In this document: positions 45,760-56,227 of the stretch, in pieces
Numbering within the stretch: position 1 is the first letter of the stretch
How the letters are laid out: each line of letters starts with the position of its first letter
Source of the DNA: Betaproteobacteria bacterium
Lineage (GTDB): Bacteria; Pseudomonadota; Gammaproteobacteria; Burkholderiales; Sulfuricellaceae
Direction: 5' to 3'
NCBI GenBank assembly: GCA_021373185.1
Contig: JAJFTF010000036.1
Coordinates: 21,146 to 85,145 of the forward strand
Length of the DNA stretch: 64,000 nt
Program-made: the position numbers and the translations under genes
The notes under the pieces: generated by a model
Told to the model about the DNA's origin: nothing
The model's database searches: none
The model's input: the letters and a program-made list of their open reading frames with translations, nothing else

Positions 45760-47232
45760 ATGACTGAACAAGAATTCAACCGCCTTGCAAGCCAAGGCTA
45801 TAACCGTATCCCGCTGGTCAGGGAAACCCTGGCCGACCTCGATACACCATTAAGCGTTTACCTCAAGCTCGCCAACCGGCCCTATTCCTACCTGCTCGAA
45901 TCGGTGGTGGGCGGCGAGCGTTTCGGGCGCTATTCCTTCATCGGCCTGCCAGCCAAAACCCGGATCAGGGTGAGTGGCCGCCATGTGCAAGTGGAAGGCG
46001 ACGGCAAGGTGTTCGAGGAACTTGAAACCGACGACCCTCTTGAGTTCATCCAGAATTACGCCGCGCGCCTGAAAGTGGCCGAACATCCCGGCCAGCCGCG
46101 CTTTACCGGCGGGTTGGCCGGCTACTTTGGTTATGACACTATTCGTTACATCGAGAAAAGGCTGGCCCACACCGTCAAGCCCGATGTGCTGGGCACGCCG
46201 GATATTTTGCTGCTGCTGTCGGAAGAAGTGGCAGTGGTGGACAACCTGTCCGGCAAAATCTATCTGGTCGTTTACGCCGACCCTGCCCAGCCCGGCGAAT
46301 ATGCACGCGCCCATGCCCGGCTGGAAGAATTGCGCCGCCAGTTAAGTACGCCGGCGGCAGTGCCCGTTACAGCGTCGCATCCGCCGGTGCAGGCCGTGTC
46401 CGAATTCGGCGAAGAACCCTTCAAGCAGGCGGTGGAAAAAGCCCGGCAGTACATCTTCGACGGCGACATCATGCAGGTGGTGCTGTCGCAGCGCATGTCG
46501 CAGCCCTTCGCGGCGTCGCCGCTGACGCTTTATCGCTCGTTGCGCTCGCTCAATCCTTCTCCTTATATGTTCTATTACGACATGGGCGATTTTCAGGTGG
46601 TCGGTTCCTCGCCGGAAATTCTGGTGCGATTGGAAGAAGATACCGTCACCGTGCGACCGATTGCCGGCACCCGGCCACGCGGCAAGAACCGCGAGGAAGA
46701 TGAGGCGCTGGCCGCCGACCTGCTCGCCGACCCGAAAGAACTGGCCGAGCATTTGATGTTGATGGATCTGGGGCGCAACGATGCGGGCCGCGTCGCCCAG
46801 ACTGGCTCGGTCAAGGTCACTGAGAACATGGCGATCGAGCGTTATTCCCATGTCATGCACATTGTTTCCAACGTCGAGGGCAAGCTCAGGCAAGGCATGA
46901 ATGCGATGGACGTGCTGCGTGCCACCTTCCCGGCGGGCACCGTATCCGGTGCGCCCAAGGTGCGCGCGATGGAAATTATCGATGAACTGGAACCGACCAA
47001 GCGCGGAATTTACGCTGGTGCGGTGGGTTATCTCGGTTTCAATGGCGACATGGATCTGGCGATTGCCATCCGTACCGCAGTAGTCAAGGACGAGATGCTT
47101 TATGTCCAGGCTGGCGCCGGCATCGTTGCCGATTCGGTGCCCGAGAGCGAATGGACGGAAACCCGCAACAAGGCCCGCGCCGTGCTGCGCGCGGCGGAGC
47201 TGGCGCTGGGCGGTTTGGGTGGAGGGGAATGA
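45760..47232 (+). CDS. trpE: Anthranilate synthase component I
   Basis: 490 aa. The chorismate-binding domain is complete: [52 protein letters not shown] and [20 protein letters not shown] with catalytic residues; [16 protein letters not shown] closes it. The N-terminal [17 protein letters not shown] region contains the Trp feedback site. It makes anthranilate with TrpG, encoded next. Confidence 0.97.
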   Translation: MTEQEFNRLASQGYNRIPLVRETLADLDTPLSVYLKLANRPYSYLLESVVGGERFGRYSFIGLPAKTRIRVSGRHVQVEGDGKVFEELETDDPLEFIQNYAARLKVAEHPGQPRFTGGLAGYFGYDTIRYIEKRLAHTVKPDVLGTPDILLLLSEEVAVVDNLSGKIYLVVYADPAQPGEYARAHARLEELRRQLSTPAAVPVTASHPPVQAVSEFGEEPFKQAVEKARQYIFDGDIMQVVLSQRMSQPFAASPLTLYRSLRSLNPSPYMFYYDMGDFQVVGSSPEILVRLEEDTVTVRPIAGTRPRGKNREEDEALAADLLADPKELAEHLMLMDLGRNDAGRVAQTGSVKVTENMAIERYSHVMHIVSNVEGKLRQGMNAMDVLRATFPAGTVSGAPKVRAMEIIDELEPTKRGIYAGAVGYLGFNGDMDLAIAIRTAVVKDEMLYVQAGAGIVADSVPESEWTETRNKARAVLRAAELALGGLGGGE

Positions 47233-47233
47233 T

Positions 47234-47806
47234 ATGCTGCTGATGATCGACAACTATGATTCATTCACCTACAACCTGGTGCAGTATTTCGGCGAACTGG
47301 GTGCGGATGTGCGCGTTTACCGCAACGACGAAATCACCATTGAAGGGGTCGCGGCGCAGAAGCCCGACCATATTGTGATTTCTCCCGGCCCTTGCACGCC
47401 CAACGAGGCGGGCATCTCGGTGGCGCTGATTCAGGCGCTTGCCGGCAAGGTGCCGCTGCTCGGCGTGTGCCTTGGCCACCAGAGCATCGGTCAGGCATTC
47501 GGCGGCAAGATCATCCATGCCAAGCAACTGATGCATGGCAAGACCTCCATGATCCATCACAAGGATGCCGGCGTGTTCAAGGGGTTGCCCAATCCATTCC
47601 GCGCCACCCGCTACCATTCGCTGGTAATCGAGCGTGAAAGCCTGCCGGACTGCCTGGAAATCACCGCCTGGACTGAGGATGGCGAGATCATGGGCGTGCG
47701 CCACAAATTATTGGCGGTGGAGGGCGTGCAGTTCCATCCTGAATCCATTTTGACTGAGCATGGTCACGCCATGCTGGCGAACTTCCTTAAGGAGAAACTG
47801 CCATGA
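47234..47806 (+). CDS. trpG: Anthranilate synthase component II (glutamine amidotransferase)
   Basis: 190 aa. Class I amidotransferase with Cys nucleophile in [17 protein letters not shown] and His-Glu in [10 protein letters not shown]. The start [20 protein letters not shown] is conserved; ATG 47234 has GGAGGGG upstream, so the earlier in-frame codons inside trpE are not used. It overlaps trpD by ATGA. Confidence 0.97.
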   Translation: MLLMIDNYDSFTYNLVQYFGELGADVRVYRNDEITIEGVAAQKPDHIVISPGPCTPNEAGISVALIQALAGKVPLLGVCLGHQSIGQAFGGKIIHAKQLMHGKTSMIHHKDAGVFKGLPNPFRATRYHSLVIERESLPDCLEITAWTEDGEIMGVRHKLLAVEGVQFHPESILTEHGHAMLANFLKEKLP

Positions 47807-48834
47807 TTACGCCGCAGGAAGCGTTGACTGCGCTGCTGGAGAAGCGTGACCTGACGCGTGGCGAGATGTTGTCGATCATGCGCCAGATCATGGGTGGCGG
47901 ACTGACGGCAGTGCAGATTGCCGGGATTCTGGTGGCCTTGCGCGCCAAGGGTGAAACCGTGGCGGAGATCGCCGCGGCTGCCGAAGTGATGCGCGAGCTT
48001 TCGACCAAGGTGCCGGTCGGCACCGAGATGCATCTGGTCGATACTTGCGGCACCGGCGGCGATGGCGCGCACACTTTCAACATCTCGACATCCGCCGCGT
48101 TCGTCGCGGCGGCGGCGGGAGTAAAAATAGCCAAGCACGGCGGTCGCTCGGTGTCTTCTTCCTGCGGCAGCGCCGACGTTCTCGAGGCGCTCGGGGTCAA
48201 CGTCAACCTGACGCCCGACCAGGTGGCGCAGTCCATTCATGAGATCGGCGTCGGTTTCATGTTCGCCCCCAATCACCATAGCGCCATGAAATATGCCGCA
48301 CCGGTGCGGCGCGAACTGGGCGTGCGTACCCTGTTCAACCTGCTGGGGCCGCTCACCAATCCGGCGGGCGCGAAAAACCAGGTGATGGGCGTGTTCCGCA
48401 AGGACTTGTGCCGGCCGCTGGCCGAGGCTTTGAAATCGCTCGGCGCGAATCACGTCATGGTGGTGCATGGCACCGATGGCATGGATGAAATTACGCGGTG
48501 CGGTGCGACCCACGTCGCCGAACTAAAGGACGGCATGGTCGAGGAATATGCCATCGACCCCGAAGAATTCGGCATGAAGCTCGTCGCTGCCGATGACCTC
48601 ACGGCGCATGATCGCGAGGAGGCCAAGGCCAAACTGCTGGCGGTGCTGGATAACACCCCCGGCGCGGCGCGCGACATCGTCGCCCTCAATGCGGGTGCGG
48701 CGATTTATGTCGGCGGCGTGACGCAGACGCTGGAGACAGGGGTGAAAAAGGCGCTGCAAGTGATTGCCAGCGGTGAGGCCAAGACCAAGCTGGAACAGTT
48801 GATTGCTTTTTCGAACCGGTTTAAAGCCGAATAA
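47803..48834 (+). CDS. trpD: Anthranilate phosphoribosyltransferase
   Basis: 343 aa. [20 protein letters not shown] is the conserved PRPP-binding motif, [20 protein letters not shown] follows, and [20 protein letters not shown] is the C-domain signature. Second step toward tryptophan. Length is standard. Confidence 0.97.
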   Translation: MITPQEALTALLEKRDLTRGEMLSIMRQIMGGGLTAVQIAGILVALRAKGETVAEIAAAAEVMRELSTKVPVGTEMHLVDTCGTGGDGAHTFNISTSAAFVAAAAGVKIAKHGGRSVSSSCGSADVLEALGVNVNLTPDQVAQSIHEIGVGFMFAPNHHSAMKYAAPVRRELGVRTLFNLLGPLTNPAGAKNQVMGVFRKDLCRPLAEALKSLGANHVMVVHGTDGMDEITRCGATHVAELKDGMVEEYAIDPEEFGMKLVAADDLTAHDREEAKAKLLAVLDNTPGAARDIVALNAGAAIYVGGVTQTLETGVKKALQVIASGEAKTKLEQLIAFSNRFKAE

Positions 48835-48835
48835 T

Positions 48836-48880
48836 TACAGAGGGGCAGAGGTATCAAATCTCTCTGTGTCTCTAAAGTGG
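48836..48880 (+). repeat. Dispersed intergenic hairpin, copy 5 (trpD-trpC), degenerate
   Basis: ACAGAGGGGCAGAGG and TCTCTGTGTCTCTAAAGTGG are decayed versions of the copy-4 ends. It ends 10 nt before trpC. Confidence 0.65.
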
Positions 48881-48890
48881 TAAATGAATC

Positions 48891-49679
48891 ATGTCCGACA
48901 TTCTGAAAAAAATCCTTGAAGTAAAACAAGCCGAAGTTGCCCGTGCCGTGGCGAAGAAGCCCTATGCTGCCGTGCTGGCCGAAGCCGAGGCGATGCCGAA
49001 GTCGCGCGATTTCGTCGGCGCCATCCGCGCCAAGATCGCCGGGGGCAAGCCGGCGGTGATTGCCGAGATCAAGAAAGCTAGCCCGTCCAGGGGGGTGATC
49101 CGAGAACAATTCGATCCTGCCGCGATTGCCAGAAGCTACGAGCAGCACGGCGCCGCCTGTTTGTCGGTGTTGACCGACGTACAGTTCTTTCAAGGCAGCA
49201 AGAATCATCTGCTCGAAGCACGCGCTGCCTGCGGATTGCCGGTATTGCGCAAGGACTTCATGATTGACCCTTACCAGATTTGCCGCGCCCGCATGCTTGG
49301 CGCAGACGCCATCCTGCTGATCGTGGCGGCGCTGGATCTGTCGCAGATGAAAGAATTGGAGGAGTTGGCCCACGAACTGGGCATGGCCGTGCTGGTGGAA
49401 AGCCACGATGCCGCCGAGCTGGAAGCCGCCTTGCAGCTCAAGACCCCGTTGATCGGCATCAACAACCGCAACCTGCGCACCTTTGAAACCCGCCTTGAAA
49501 CCACTCTCGACCTGCTGCCGCGCATTCCTGCTGAGCGCATTGTCATCACCGAAAGCGGTATTCACAAACCGGAAGACGTGCAGTTGATGTGCAGCCATGG
49601 CGTCAACGCCTTCCTCGTCGGCGAGGCCTTCATGCGGGTGGGTGAGCCAGGTGTCGAGCTGGCGCGACTATTCGGTTAG
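48891..49679 (+). CDS. trpC: Indole-3-glycerol phosphate synthase
   Basis: 262 aa. [51 protein letters not shown] and [16 protein letters not shown] are the conserved beta-barrel blocks with catalytic Lys and Glu residues. Fourth step of Trp synthesis. trpF, trpB and trpA are not in the window. Confidence 0.97.
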   Translation: MSDILKKILEVKQAEVARAVAKKPYAAVLAEAEAMPKSRDFVGAIRAKIAGGKPAVIAEIKKASPSRGVIREQFDPAAIARSYEQHGAACLSVLTDVQFFQGSKNHLLEARAACGLPVLRKDFMIDPYQICRARMLGADAILLIVAALDLSQMKELEELAHELGMAVLVESHDAAELEAALQLKTPLIGINNRNLRTFETRLETTLDLLPRIPAERIVITESGIHKPEDVQLMCSHGVNAFLVGEAFMRVGEPGVELARLFG

Positions 49680-49817
49680 CACGTTTTTTAATACCGGACC
49701 TCGTTGCAAAAAAACAACACAATTTTCCCTGTCAATGAAATAACTGGCGTTATTCCCAATAAGTTCTTGGATTTCAGTTCGGCCTTCACGATAATGAAAT
49801 TGTCCAAAAAGGACCGG

Positions 49818-49829
49818 GCTCTGCAGAGC
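49818..49829. promoter_or_regulatory. Short palindromes upstream of the porin gene
   Basis: GCTCTGCAGAGC is a perfect 12-nt palindrome 33 nt before the porin start, and GTCCAAAAAGGAC (49802-49814) forms a small hairpin next to it. Possibly a regulator site; no family is assigned. Confidence 0.4.
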
Positions 49830-49861
49830 TTTACTTTTGATTAACCTTAGGAGAGAAATAC

Positions 49862-51061
49862 ATGAACAAGAAACTCATCGCTTTGGCAGTTGCCGCCGTT
49901 ATGGCGCCTGCTGCTGCAATGGCTGACAGCGGCAACGTCACCATCTACGGCAAAATGGAAGCATCCTACGACAACATCAGCACCGGCGCTGCTGGCCAGG
50001 ACACTCTGAGCCGCATCTCCAGCAACTCTTCTCAGTTGGGCTTCAAGGGTAGCGAAGATCTGGGCAACGGTCTTTCCGCTATCTGGCAGATCGAGAACCA
50101 GATCAACGTTGACAGCAACGGCAGCGCTACCAGCGCCGCTTCGGCAAACGGCGCCGCCGGCACCCGCAACACCTTCGTTGGCTTGTCCAGCAAAACCATG
50201 GGCACCTTCATCTTGGGTACCCATGACACTCCTTACAAGCTGGGTACTCTTTCGTTGAACGTGTTTGGCGATTCCATGGGCAACTACACCTCGATCGTCG
50301 GCAGCGCCAACGGCACCAACGTGCGTGACCTGCGTCTGGGCAACGTAGCTGCTTACATCTCCCCAACCTTCAACGGTTTCCACGGTGCGATCGCTACCTC
50401 CCAGCTGAACGAAGCCGGCAACAGCGGTCTGAGCAATCCATCCGCCTGGTCCGCTACTGGTGTTTACGACAATGGCCAGCTGTTTGCGTCCTTGTCCTAT
50501 GAAATCCAGAAGTATGCTGATGCTGCTGCAACAGCCCTTTCAGTACAGTGCTTGTCTGCTGGCGGCACAATTTCCCTAATTCAGACGGTAGCGGGTTGCG
50601 GTGCGATCGGAGGTACGGTTCTCGCCGGTTCTAATGCTGCTGCTGCTACTGATTCCTACGACACCAAGGGCACCAAGCTGGGCTTGGGTTGGGACTTCAA
50701 GCAAGGTACCAAGGTTGGTTTCGTCTACGAGAAGTTGAATGACAGCCGTACTAGCCAAGCTGGCACTCGTAACGCCTACGTGTTGAACGTGGCTCACACC
50801 ATGGGCAACAATGTAATCAAGGCTCAGTATGGCAAAGCTAACGACGGCGAAACCGCTCTCGATACTTCCGCCAAGAACTGGACTATCGGCGTTGACCACA
50901 ACCTGTCCAAGCGCACCTCGATCTATGCCTTGTACACCAAGACCGACAATGCTGAAGGCGCGACCTACGGCGTTGGTGGCACCAAGACCACTGGTGCTTA
51001 CACCCCTGCAGTTGGTGAAGATCCACGCGCTGTTTCCCTCGGCGTGAAGCACTCCTTCTAA
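49862..51061 (+). CDS. Outer-membrane porin, Neisseria/Burkholderia type
   Basis: 399 aa. Signal peptide MNKKLIALAVAAVMAPAAAMA, then DSGNVTIYGKMEASYDNIS, the typical start of general (gram-negative) porins with a 16-strand barrel. The central SQLGFKGSEDLGNGLSAIWQ and the C-terminal VSLGVKHSF, with Phe as last residue, are diagnostic. Strong ribosome binding site AGGAGA upstream. Codon use looks biased toward preferred codons, fitting high expression. A strong terminator follows. Confidence 0.95.
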   Translation: MNKKLIALAVAAVMAPAAAMADSGNVTIYGKMEASYDNISTGAAGQDTLSRISSNSSQLGFKGSEDLGNGLSAIWQIENQINVDSNGSATSAASANGAAGTRNTFVGLSSKTMGTFILGTHDTPYKLGTLSLNVFGDSMGNYTSIVGSANGTNVRDLRLGNVAAYISPTFNGFHGAIATSQLNEAGNSGLSNPSAWSATGVYDNGQLFASLSYEIQKYADAAATALSVQCLSAGGTISLIQTVAGCGAIGGTVLAGSNAAAATDSYDTKGTKLGLGWDFKQGTKVGFVYEKLNDSRTSQAGTRNAYVLNVAHTMGNNVIKAQYGKANDGETALDTSAKNWTIGVDHNLSKRTSIYALYTKTDNAEGATYGVGGTKTTGAYTPAVGEDPRAVSLGVKHSF

Positions 51062-51100
51062 TTTCTCGCCGGGCTTGCCCGGTTGGAAGTATGAAGATTA

Positions 51101-51129
51101 AAACGGGCCTCTTCGGAGGCCCGTTTTTT
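51101..51129 (+). terminator. Rho-independent terminator after porin
   Basis: Arms of 11 nt (AAACGGGCCTC / GAGGCCCGTTT) around a TTCG tetraloop, then T-run. Confidence 0.95.
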
Positions 51130-51242
51130 ATTGCGGGCATATAGAGCATATTTGCGCGGTAATGGTGGTCGGTTCGCTTGCAACTTGACCTGATAGTGTC
51201 GCAGGTGTAGAGTCAACTAACTACTTAGCCAGGTGTGTGCCA

Positions 51243-51485
51243 ATGCCAATCCGTACAGTCAATATTCACGAAGCCAAAACGCATTTGTCGGAACTGCTGG
51301 CGCTGGTGCTTGCAGGCGAAGAAGTGGTCATTGCCAAGGCCAACAAGCCGGTTGCCCGGTTGGTGCCTTTAGTATCCCCGAGAAAACAGCGTGTTTTTGG
51401 CCTACATCGCGGGGAGTTCTGGGTTAGTAATGATTTCGATGAGCCGCTAGCGGACGAGTTCTGGCTGGGTAACGGCCCGATATGA
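51243..51485 (+). CDS. Phd/YefM-type antitoxin
   Basis: 80 aa. MPIRTVNIHEAKTHLSELLA is the classic DNA-binding start of Phd/YefM antitoxins; KANKPVARLVPL follows and the C-terminal part (VSNDFDEPLADEFW) would neutralise the toxin. It overlaps the toxin gene by ATGA, and normally represses its own promoter. GTG 51237 is an alternative start. Confidence 0.92.
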   Translation: MPIRTVNIHEAKTHLSELLALVLAGEEVVIAKANKPVARLVPLVSPRKQRVFGLHRGEFWVSNDFDEPLADEFWLGNGPI

Positions 51486-51868
51486 ATCTGTTGCTGGATA
51501 GCCATGTATTTTTATGGCTGATGAATGAGCCAGAGAGGGTGCCGGATCAGGTTCTGGCTATGTGTGAGAATGGTGAAAACGAACTCTATCTGAGTGTTGC
51601 GAGTGTTTGGGAGCTGCAAATAAAACACGCTCTTGGCAAACTGACGATGCGACAGCCGCTAAAGCAAATACTGGATGAGCAGCAACAAAGTAATGGCATG
51701 GAGATTTTGTCAATCAAACTGCCACACCTCTGGCAGTTGACCGATCTTCCTCGAGTCCATGGTGACCCTTTTGACCGACTCTTGATAGCGCAAGCTGTTG
51801 TGGAGGATATGCACTTGATCAGCGCTGATCGGGTGTTCTCGAGTTATCCCGTTAAACTGTTCTGGTAA
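51482..51868 (+). CDS. vapC: VapC-like PIN-domain toxin
   Basis: 128 aa. PIN RNase fold: first Asp in LLLDSHVFLW, Glu in ASVWELQIKHALGKL, further acidic residues in HGDPFDRLLIAQAV and ISADRVF. It probably cleaves RNA and is paired with the upstream antitoxin. The pair lies next to the porin terminator and is the sort of gene pair that moves between sites. Confidence 0.92.
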   Translation: MNLLLDSHVFLWLMNEPERVPDQVLAMCENGENELYLSVASVWELQIKHALGKLTMRQPLKQILDEQQQSNGMEILSIKLPHLWQLTDLPRVHGDPFDRLLIAQAVVEDMHLISADRVFSSYPVKLFW

Positions 51869-51972
51869 TGCGTAATGGGTGTCGTCTATTGTTTATGGCC
51901 GACCCCCATAAAAAGCATAACCGCGATTTGACGCGAAGGGGGAAGCTCTGGATCGGCTTCGTCCCTAAAATC

Positions 51973-54300
51973 TTAGCGCCCCATTTCCTTCAGTCGTTCG
52001 CACCCCGCCGGGTTGCCAGCTTCGCAGCTTCGCTGGAAACTCACCTTGGCTTCTTTCCGCCGCTGCTGGTCAAGTAACAAAATCCCACGATACAACAGGG
52101 CTTCACTATTCCTGTGGTTGAGGTTCAGCACTTTCTCAGAGTCGCTCATGGCTTCCTGGTGGCGGGATAGCGCTAGGTTGATTTTTGCCCTATTCAGATA
52201 AGCGTTTTCATGATCAGGGTTGATGGCTAACGCTTTGCCGAATTCTGCCTCTGCTTCCGGCAACTGGTTGGTGAGCATATAAATCGAACCGCGGTTTGCG
52301 TAGGCATCGGCCAATTTAGGGTCGCAGACTATGGCATTGCCATAGTCTTGTAGGGCGTTCTGGTAGCGCTTCAAGGTAACATTTATATTGCCCCGATTGA
52401 AGTGTATTTCGGCATTTTTTGGGTCAAGTTGGATGGCCCTGTCAAGGTCGTCGAGCGCAGCTTGACTGCGGCCCATCAAGATACTGACGATGCCGCGGTT
52501 CATGTAGGCTTGTGCTAGTTTAGGGTTGAGTTCAATGGCTTTGTCCAGGTTGTTCATGGCTTCATTGAAGTTATTCAAGCGGGAATAGGCAAAACCGCGA
52601 TTCGAGTATGCTTCGGCATTTTTCGGGTTGAGCTGAACGGCAAAGTTGAAGTCATTCAAGGCGTTGACCGGGCGGAACCACTTGAGAAGCAAGACGCCCC
52701 GTTTTAGGTAAGCCTCGCTGGAGTCGGGCTTGAGCTTTATTTCTTCGGTGATTTTATGCAGAGCCTCAGCGTCCCGCGCACCCTCAACGAGGTGGTTGAA
52801 CTGGAAGTAAACAATGCCGATATCCCCAATGTTTGAATAGCCGGGGTTAGAGGTGTTCAGTGTATGCGCTGTCTTGAAATCGCTGATTGCGTTCTGATAG
52901 TGGCCCGCTTCTCTATAAGCTATGCCGCGGTAATTGTAACCTCTTTCAACACCCTGATTTATCTTGCCCAGATTATTCTGGATGACGTCGGACCAAAGTT
53001 TGATCTCATTGGAAAATGTGTCCAGTCGGTTCCAAGCCATGGGAACGAGAGCCAAGCAAATAATGGCAAGTAATGGGGCAGCCATTTTTCTTGGCACTAT
53101 ACTGAGAAGGGCCAGTAGCGCCAGCGGCAGGCCGCTCATCCAGAGATAGCTGCGATACAAGACGAAAGGTTCCGCAACCCTCACAACGGAAAGTTCAGTC
53201 AGGAAAAGTATCCAGGGGAATAGCATGCCCAGCCCCAGCAATCCTTGCCGCCCCCCTTTGATTAGGAATCTTGTGGTTATGATTGGGTAGGCAAGGAAGG
53301 CGATGAACCCGACAGTTTGCGGCCAGGTAAAAAGGTGGGCGGCAAAGGGCTGGCGAATGTCGATCGACATCCAGCCGGTATAAGGAACAATCCAGAGCAG
53401 CAGGTACTGAAAGAACAGGTGCCCTTGGGTGATAATGCTTAACGGGTAGGCATTGTCGAGATTAGGCCCCATCTCGTGCTTACGCATCTGGGAAAAAATT
53501 TCAAATGCCGTGGGTTCGTAGACGGTGCCTAGCAAGTTCTTTGATCGTACAATGATGAACAAGCCAATGCCGAGTAAAACAGCGAGCGGTAGCCAATATT
53601 TCCTGACATGGGAGAATGTAAATTTTTGGAGCAGGAAGGAGAGTGCGATGGCAATGCCGGGAAGCATGATGCTGTGGTCTTTAGAGGAAACCGCGAGAAA
53701 ATAAAAAAATGCTGATCCGGCGAACCATCCGGCTTTTTCCCTAGTCAGTCCCTCGAGGTAGCAAAGAAGGGCGGCGATGCCGAACAGCGTTGCCATGACA
53801 ATGCTGCGTTCCACCAGATAAGCAACGCCGTAAACACTGACCGGGTGCCAGGCAAAAGCCAGCGCGCCAAAAAAGGCCAGCCAGCGGTGCGGAAGTGCGG
53901 AGTCTTGTTGCGGCAATACGGCAACTAGCAGGCGATAGAAGAAGGTAAAAAGGAGGACGGCTGTCAGCGCGTGCAGCCCCAGGTTGCCGAGGCGATACCA
54001 GAACCAGTCCGTGCCAAACAGGCTATAGGTCAAGCCAAAAGATCTGTAGGAAAGCCATCGTTGGCCAAGTTCAAACGAGGTTGCATATTGCTTCAGGGCG
54101 GCTTCGTTTAGAATGTTTGCGTCATCGAATACCAGCGGGTTCCACAAGGAATGGCCATAGAGCAGAATGGTTGCGACGATCAGGAGTAGAGTTGGGAATA
54201 GGTGGGTTCGGACACTCTTGCTTGTGACGAATGCGCGGACTTTATCAGTCAGGGTCGGTCCAGAGTATGCGGCAAGAGGGTCATAATCTTTCGGATTCAT
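51973..54300 (-). CDS. Membrane protein with C-terminal TPR repeats
   Basis: 775 aa. N-terminal half (to about residue 430) has around ten transmembrane segments with a TMTC/PMT-like pattern; the C-terminal half has about eight to nine TPR repeats (for example ALNDFNFAVQLNPKNAEAYS, LDKAIELNPKLAQAYMNRGI, LDDLDRAIQLDPKNAEIHFN, YGNAIVCDPKLADAYANRGS). TMTC-like proteins may glycosylate exported proteins; function here is unproven. The gene looks less GC-rich than its neighbours and stands alone, perhaps acquired. Confidence 0.85.
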   Translation of the reverse strand: MNPKDYDPLAAYSGPTLTDKVRAFVTSKSVRTHLFPTLLLIVATILLYGHSLWNPLVFDDANILNEAALKQYATSFELGQRWLSYRSFGLTYSLFGTDWFWYRLGNLGLHALTAVLLFTFFYRLLVAVLPQQDSALPHRWLAFFGALAFAWHPVSVYGVAYLVERSIVMATLFGIAALLCYLEGLTREKAGWFAGSAFFYFLAVSSKDHSIMLPGIAIALSFLLQKFTFSHVRKYWLPLAVLLGIGLFIIVRSKNLLGTVYEPTAFEIFSQMRKHEMGPNLDNAYPLSIITQGHLFFQYLLLWIVPYTGWMSIDIRQPFAAHLFTWPQTVGFIAFLAYPIITTRFLIKGGRQGLLGLGMLFPWILFLTELSVVRVAEPFVLYRSYLWMSGLPLALLALLSIVPRKMAAPLLAIICLALVPMAWNRLDTFSNEIKLWSDVIQNNLGKINQGVERGYNYRGIAYREAGHYQNAISDFKTAHTLNTSNPGYSNIGDIGIVYFQFNHLVEGARDAEALHKITEEIKLKPDSSEAYLKRGVLLLKWFRPVNALNDFNFAVQLNPKNAEAYSNRGFAYSRLNNFNEAMNNLDKAIELNPKLAQAYMNRGIVSILMGRSQAALDDLDRAIQLDPKNAEIHFNRGNINVTLKRYQNALQDYGNAIVCDPKLADAYANRGSIYMLTNQLPEAEAEFGKALAINPDHENAYLNRAKINLALSRHQEAMSDSEKVLNLNHRNSEALLYRGILLLDQQRRKEAKVSFQRSCEAGNPAGCERLKEMGR

Positions 54301-54436
54301 GATGTTTATATTCCAACTGGGTATTGATGCGGGAAAACTCGACTGAGGCCGAATAAAATTGAGCTTATGTTAAACTTATTCGCGGTTTCTTTCTAGGGGG
54401 CTTGCCCCGCCTTGTGGTTTCTATCTGGATGACATT

Positions 54437-55672
54437 TTGAGCGAATTGATCGCGGAGTCGGGCCGTTGCGTCGCCTGCGGCCTGTGCTTGCCGCATTGCC
54501 CCACCTATCGCAAGACTTTGAGCGAGGCGGATTCGCCGCGCGGTCGCATCATGTTGATGCAGGGCGTGCTGGAGGGGCGGCTTGCAGTGAATGAGCGCTT
54601 CCTGGCGCACATCGATTTGTGCCTGGGTTGTCGAGCCTGCGAGGCGGTTTGCCCGAATAATGTGCCTTATGGCAGACTGGTTGCCGGGATGCGCGGCGTA
54701 ATCGGGAGAACACGGCGGCGCAGTCTGTGGCGGCGACTGCTGCGTAGCGTTTTGGTGGATGGCGTGGTGACAAAGCCGGCCATGTTGCGGCTGGTGTCGG
54801 GCATAGTGCGCATTTGGCAAGCGTTGGGCTTGCAGGCGTTGGCGGGAAAATTCAGCGGATTGAGGCGCTTCGGTCTGACGCGAATCGCGGTGCAATTGTC
54901 GCCGATGAAGGCGCAGCCGCGCTGGAAAGCGGTTTATCTGCCAGTTGGCGAGGTGCGCGGTGAAGTGGGGTTGTTTCTGGGTTGCGTAGCGCGTGTGTCG
55001 GATGTCGAAACGCTCTCGGCCTCGATCTTTGTGCTCAACAAGTTGGGCTATAGAGTGTATGTGCCGTCCGATCAATCCTGCTGCGGCGCCATGCATGAAA
55101 ATCTGGGCGAGGCCGAAAAGGCTTGCAACTTCGAGCGGAAAAATATCGATGCATTCGCCGGATTGAATCTGGATGCAATTATTTCGACCGCCAGTGGCTG
55201 CGGTGCGACATTGAAGGTCTACCCACCGGCTTTCGCAGGCAAGGTAATGGACATCAGCGAATTTCTGGCCGGAGCTCAGGGGTGGGAAGGGGCGGCAATT
55301 GCGCCGTTGGCGGCAAAGGTGGCGGTGCATGAGCCTTGCTCGATGCGGAATGTGCTGCGTTGCGCCAATCGCCCTTATGATTTACTGCGCCGTATTCCCA
55401 GTGTTCTTGTTGAACCCTTGGCAGGGAACGACCAGTGTTGTGGCGCAGCGGGAACCTATTTTTTGAGTCAGCCGAAAATGGCGGAGTCCTTGCTGGCGGA
55501 CAAGACGGCGGCGGCAAAGGCCAGTGGCGCGCGCTTTCTGGTTTCCTCAAATATCGGTTGCGCCATGCATATGGCCGGCGGTCTGAGAGAAGCCGGAGTC
55601 GAGATCAAGGTGGTTCATCCGGTAGCTTTGCTGGCCAGACAGATGGGGTTCGAAGACAGCAAGGCTCGGTGA
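54437..55672 (+). CDS. glcF: Glycolate oxidase iron-sulfur subunit-like protein (GlcF)
   Basis: 411 aa. Two 4Fe-4S ferredoxin motifs: CVACGLCLPHCP and CLGCRACEAVCP. Two CCG domains follow (VPSDQSCCGAMHENLG and GNDQCCGAAGTYF). This is the GlcF architecture. TTG 54437 is the start, four residues before the first cluster region; no ATG is in frame. The partner flavin subunits GlcD and GlcE are not in the window, so identity as glycolate oxidase rather than another D-2-hydroxyacid dehydrogenase component is not certain. Confidence 0.82.
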   Translation: MSELIAESGRCVACGLCLPHCPTYRKTLSEADSPRGRIMLMQGVLEGRLAVNERFLAHIDLCLGCRACEAVCPNNVPYGRLVAGMRGVIGRTRRRSLWRRLLRSVLVDGVVTKPAMLRLVSGIVRIWQALGLQALAGKFSGLRRFGLTRIAVQLSPMKAQPRWKAVYLPVGEVRGEVGLFLGCVARVSDVETLSASIFVLNKLGYRVYVPSDQSCCGAMHENLGEAEKACNFERKNIDAFAGLNLDAIISTASGCGATLKVYPPAFAGKVMDISEFLAGAQGWEGAAIAPLAAKVAVHEPCSMRNVLRCANRPYDLLRRIPSVLVEPLAGNDQCCGAAGTYFLSQPKMAESLLADKTAAAKASGARFLVSSNIGCAMHMAGGLREAGVEIKVVHPVALLARQMGFEDSKAR

Positions 55673-55679
55673 ATCGCTT

Positions 55680-56096
55680 TTAATCTTCCACAATTTCGAA
55701 ATCATGCGTGATCTCGGCGGTCTTGCCGAGCATGATCGAGGCCGAGCAGTATTTTTCGGCTGACAGCTTGATCGCCTTCTCAACCTGCTCCGGCTTGATG
55801 CCTTTGCCGCGCACGGTGAAGTGGAAGTGCATTTTGGTGAAGACCTTGGGTTCCTTGTCGGCGCGCTCCGCGTCAATCGATACTTCGCAGCCGCTGATGG
55901 CCTGGCGGCTTTTCTTCAGGATGGCGACAACGTCGAAGGCGGTGCAGCCACCGGCGCCAAGCAGCAGCATTTCCATCGGGCGCGGCCCGATGTTGCGACC
56001 GCCGGCATCGGGAGGCCCGTCCATTAAGACGGCGTGGTTGCTATCGGTGATGCCGAGAAAGCTGGCGTCTTCTACCCATTTGACCCGTGTCCGCAT
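55680..56096 (-). CDS. OsmC family protein
   Basis: 138 aa. The two conserved cysteines are in LLGAGGCTAFDVVAIL and SAEKYCSASIML, the redox pair of OsmC-like peroxide-reducing proteins. The arrangement (PRPMEMLLLGAGGCTAFD) places it in the YhfA-like group. It converges on the GlcF-like gene 7 nt away. Substrate is not known. Confidence 0.93.
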   Translation of the reverse strand: MRTRVKWVEDASFLGITDSNHAVLMDGPPDAGGRNIGPRPMEMLLLGAGGCTAFDVVAILKKSRQAISGCEVSIDAERADKEPKVFTKMHFHFTVRGKGIKPEQVEKAIKLSAEKYCSASIMLGKTAEITHDFEIVED

Positions 56097-56227
56097 GAGA
56101 TTTCCTTGGCAAGATTTTCAATGGGACGAATTATAGCATTGAGGTAGTGAATTTACGTTTGACATCGGCGGTTGTCTTGACATAAAATGCGCGTCTTTCT
56201 CTGAAACAGCAACCGGAATTACTGCGC

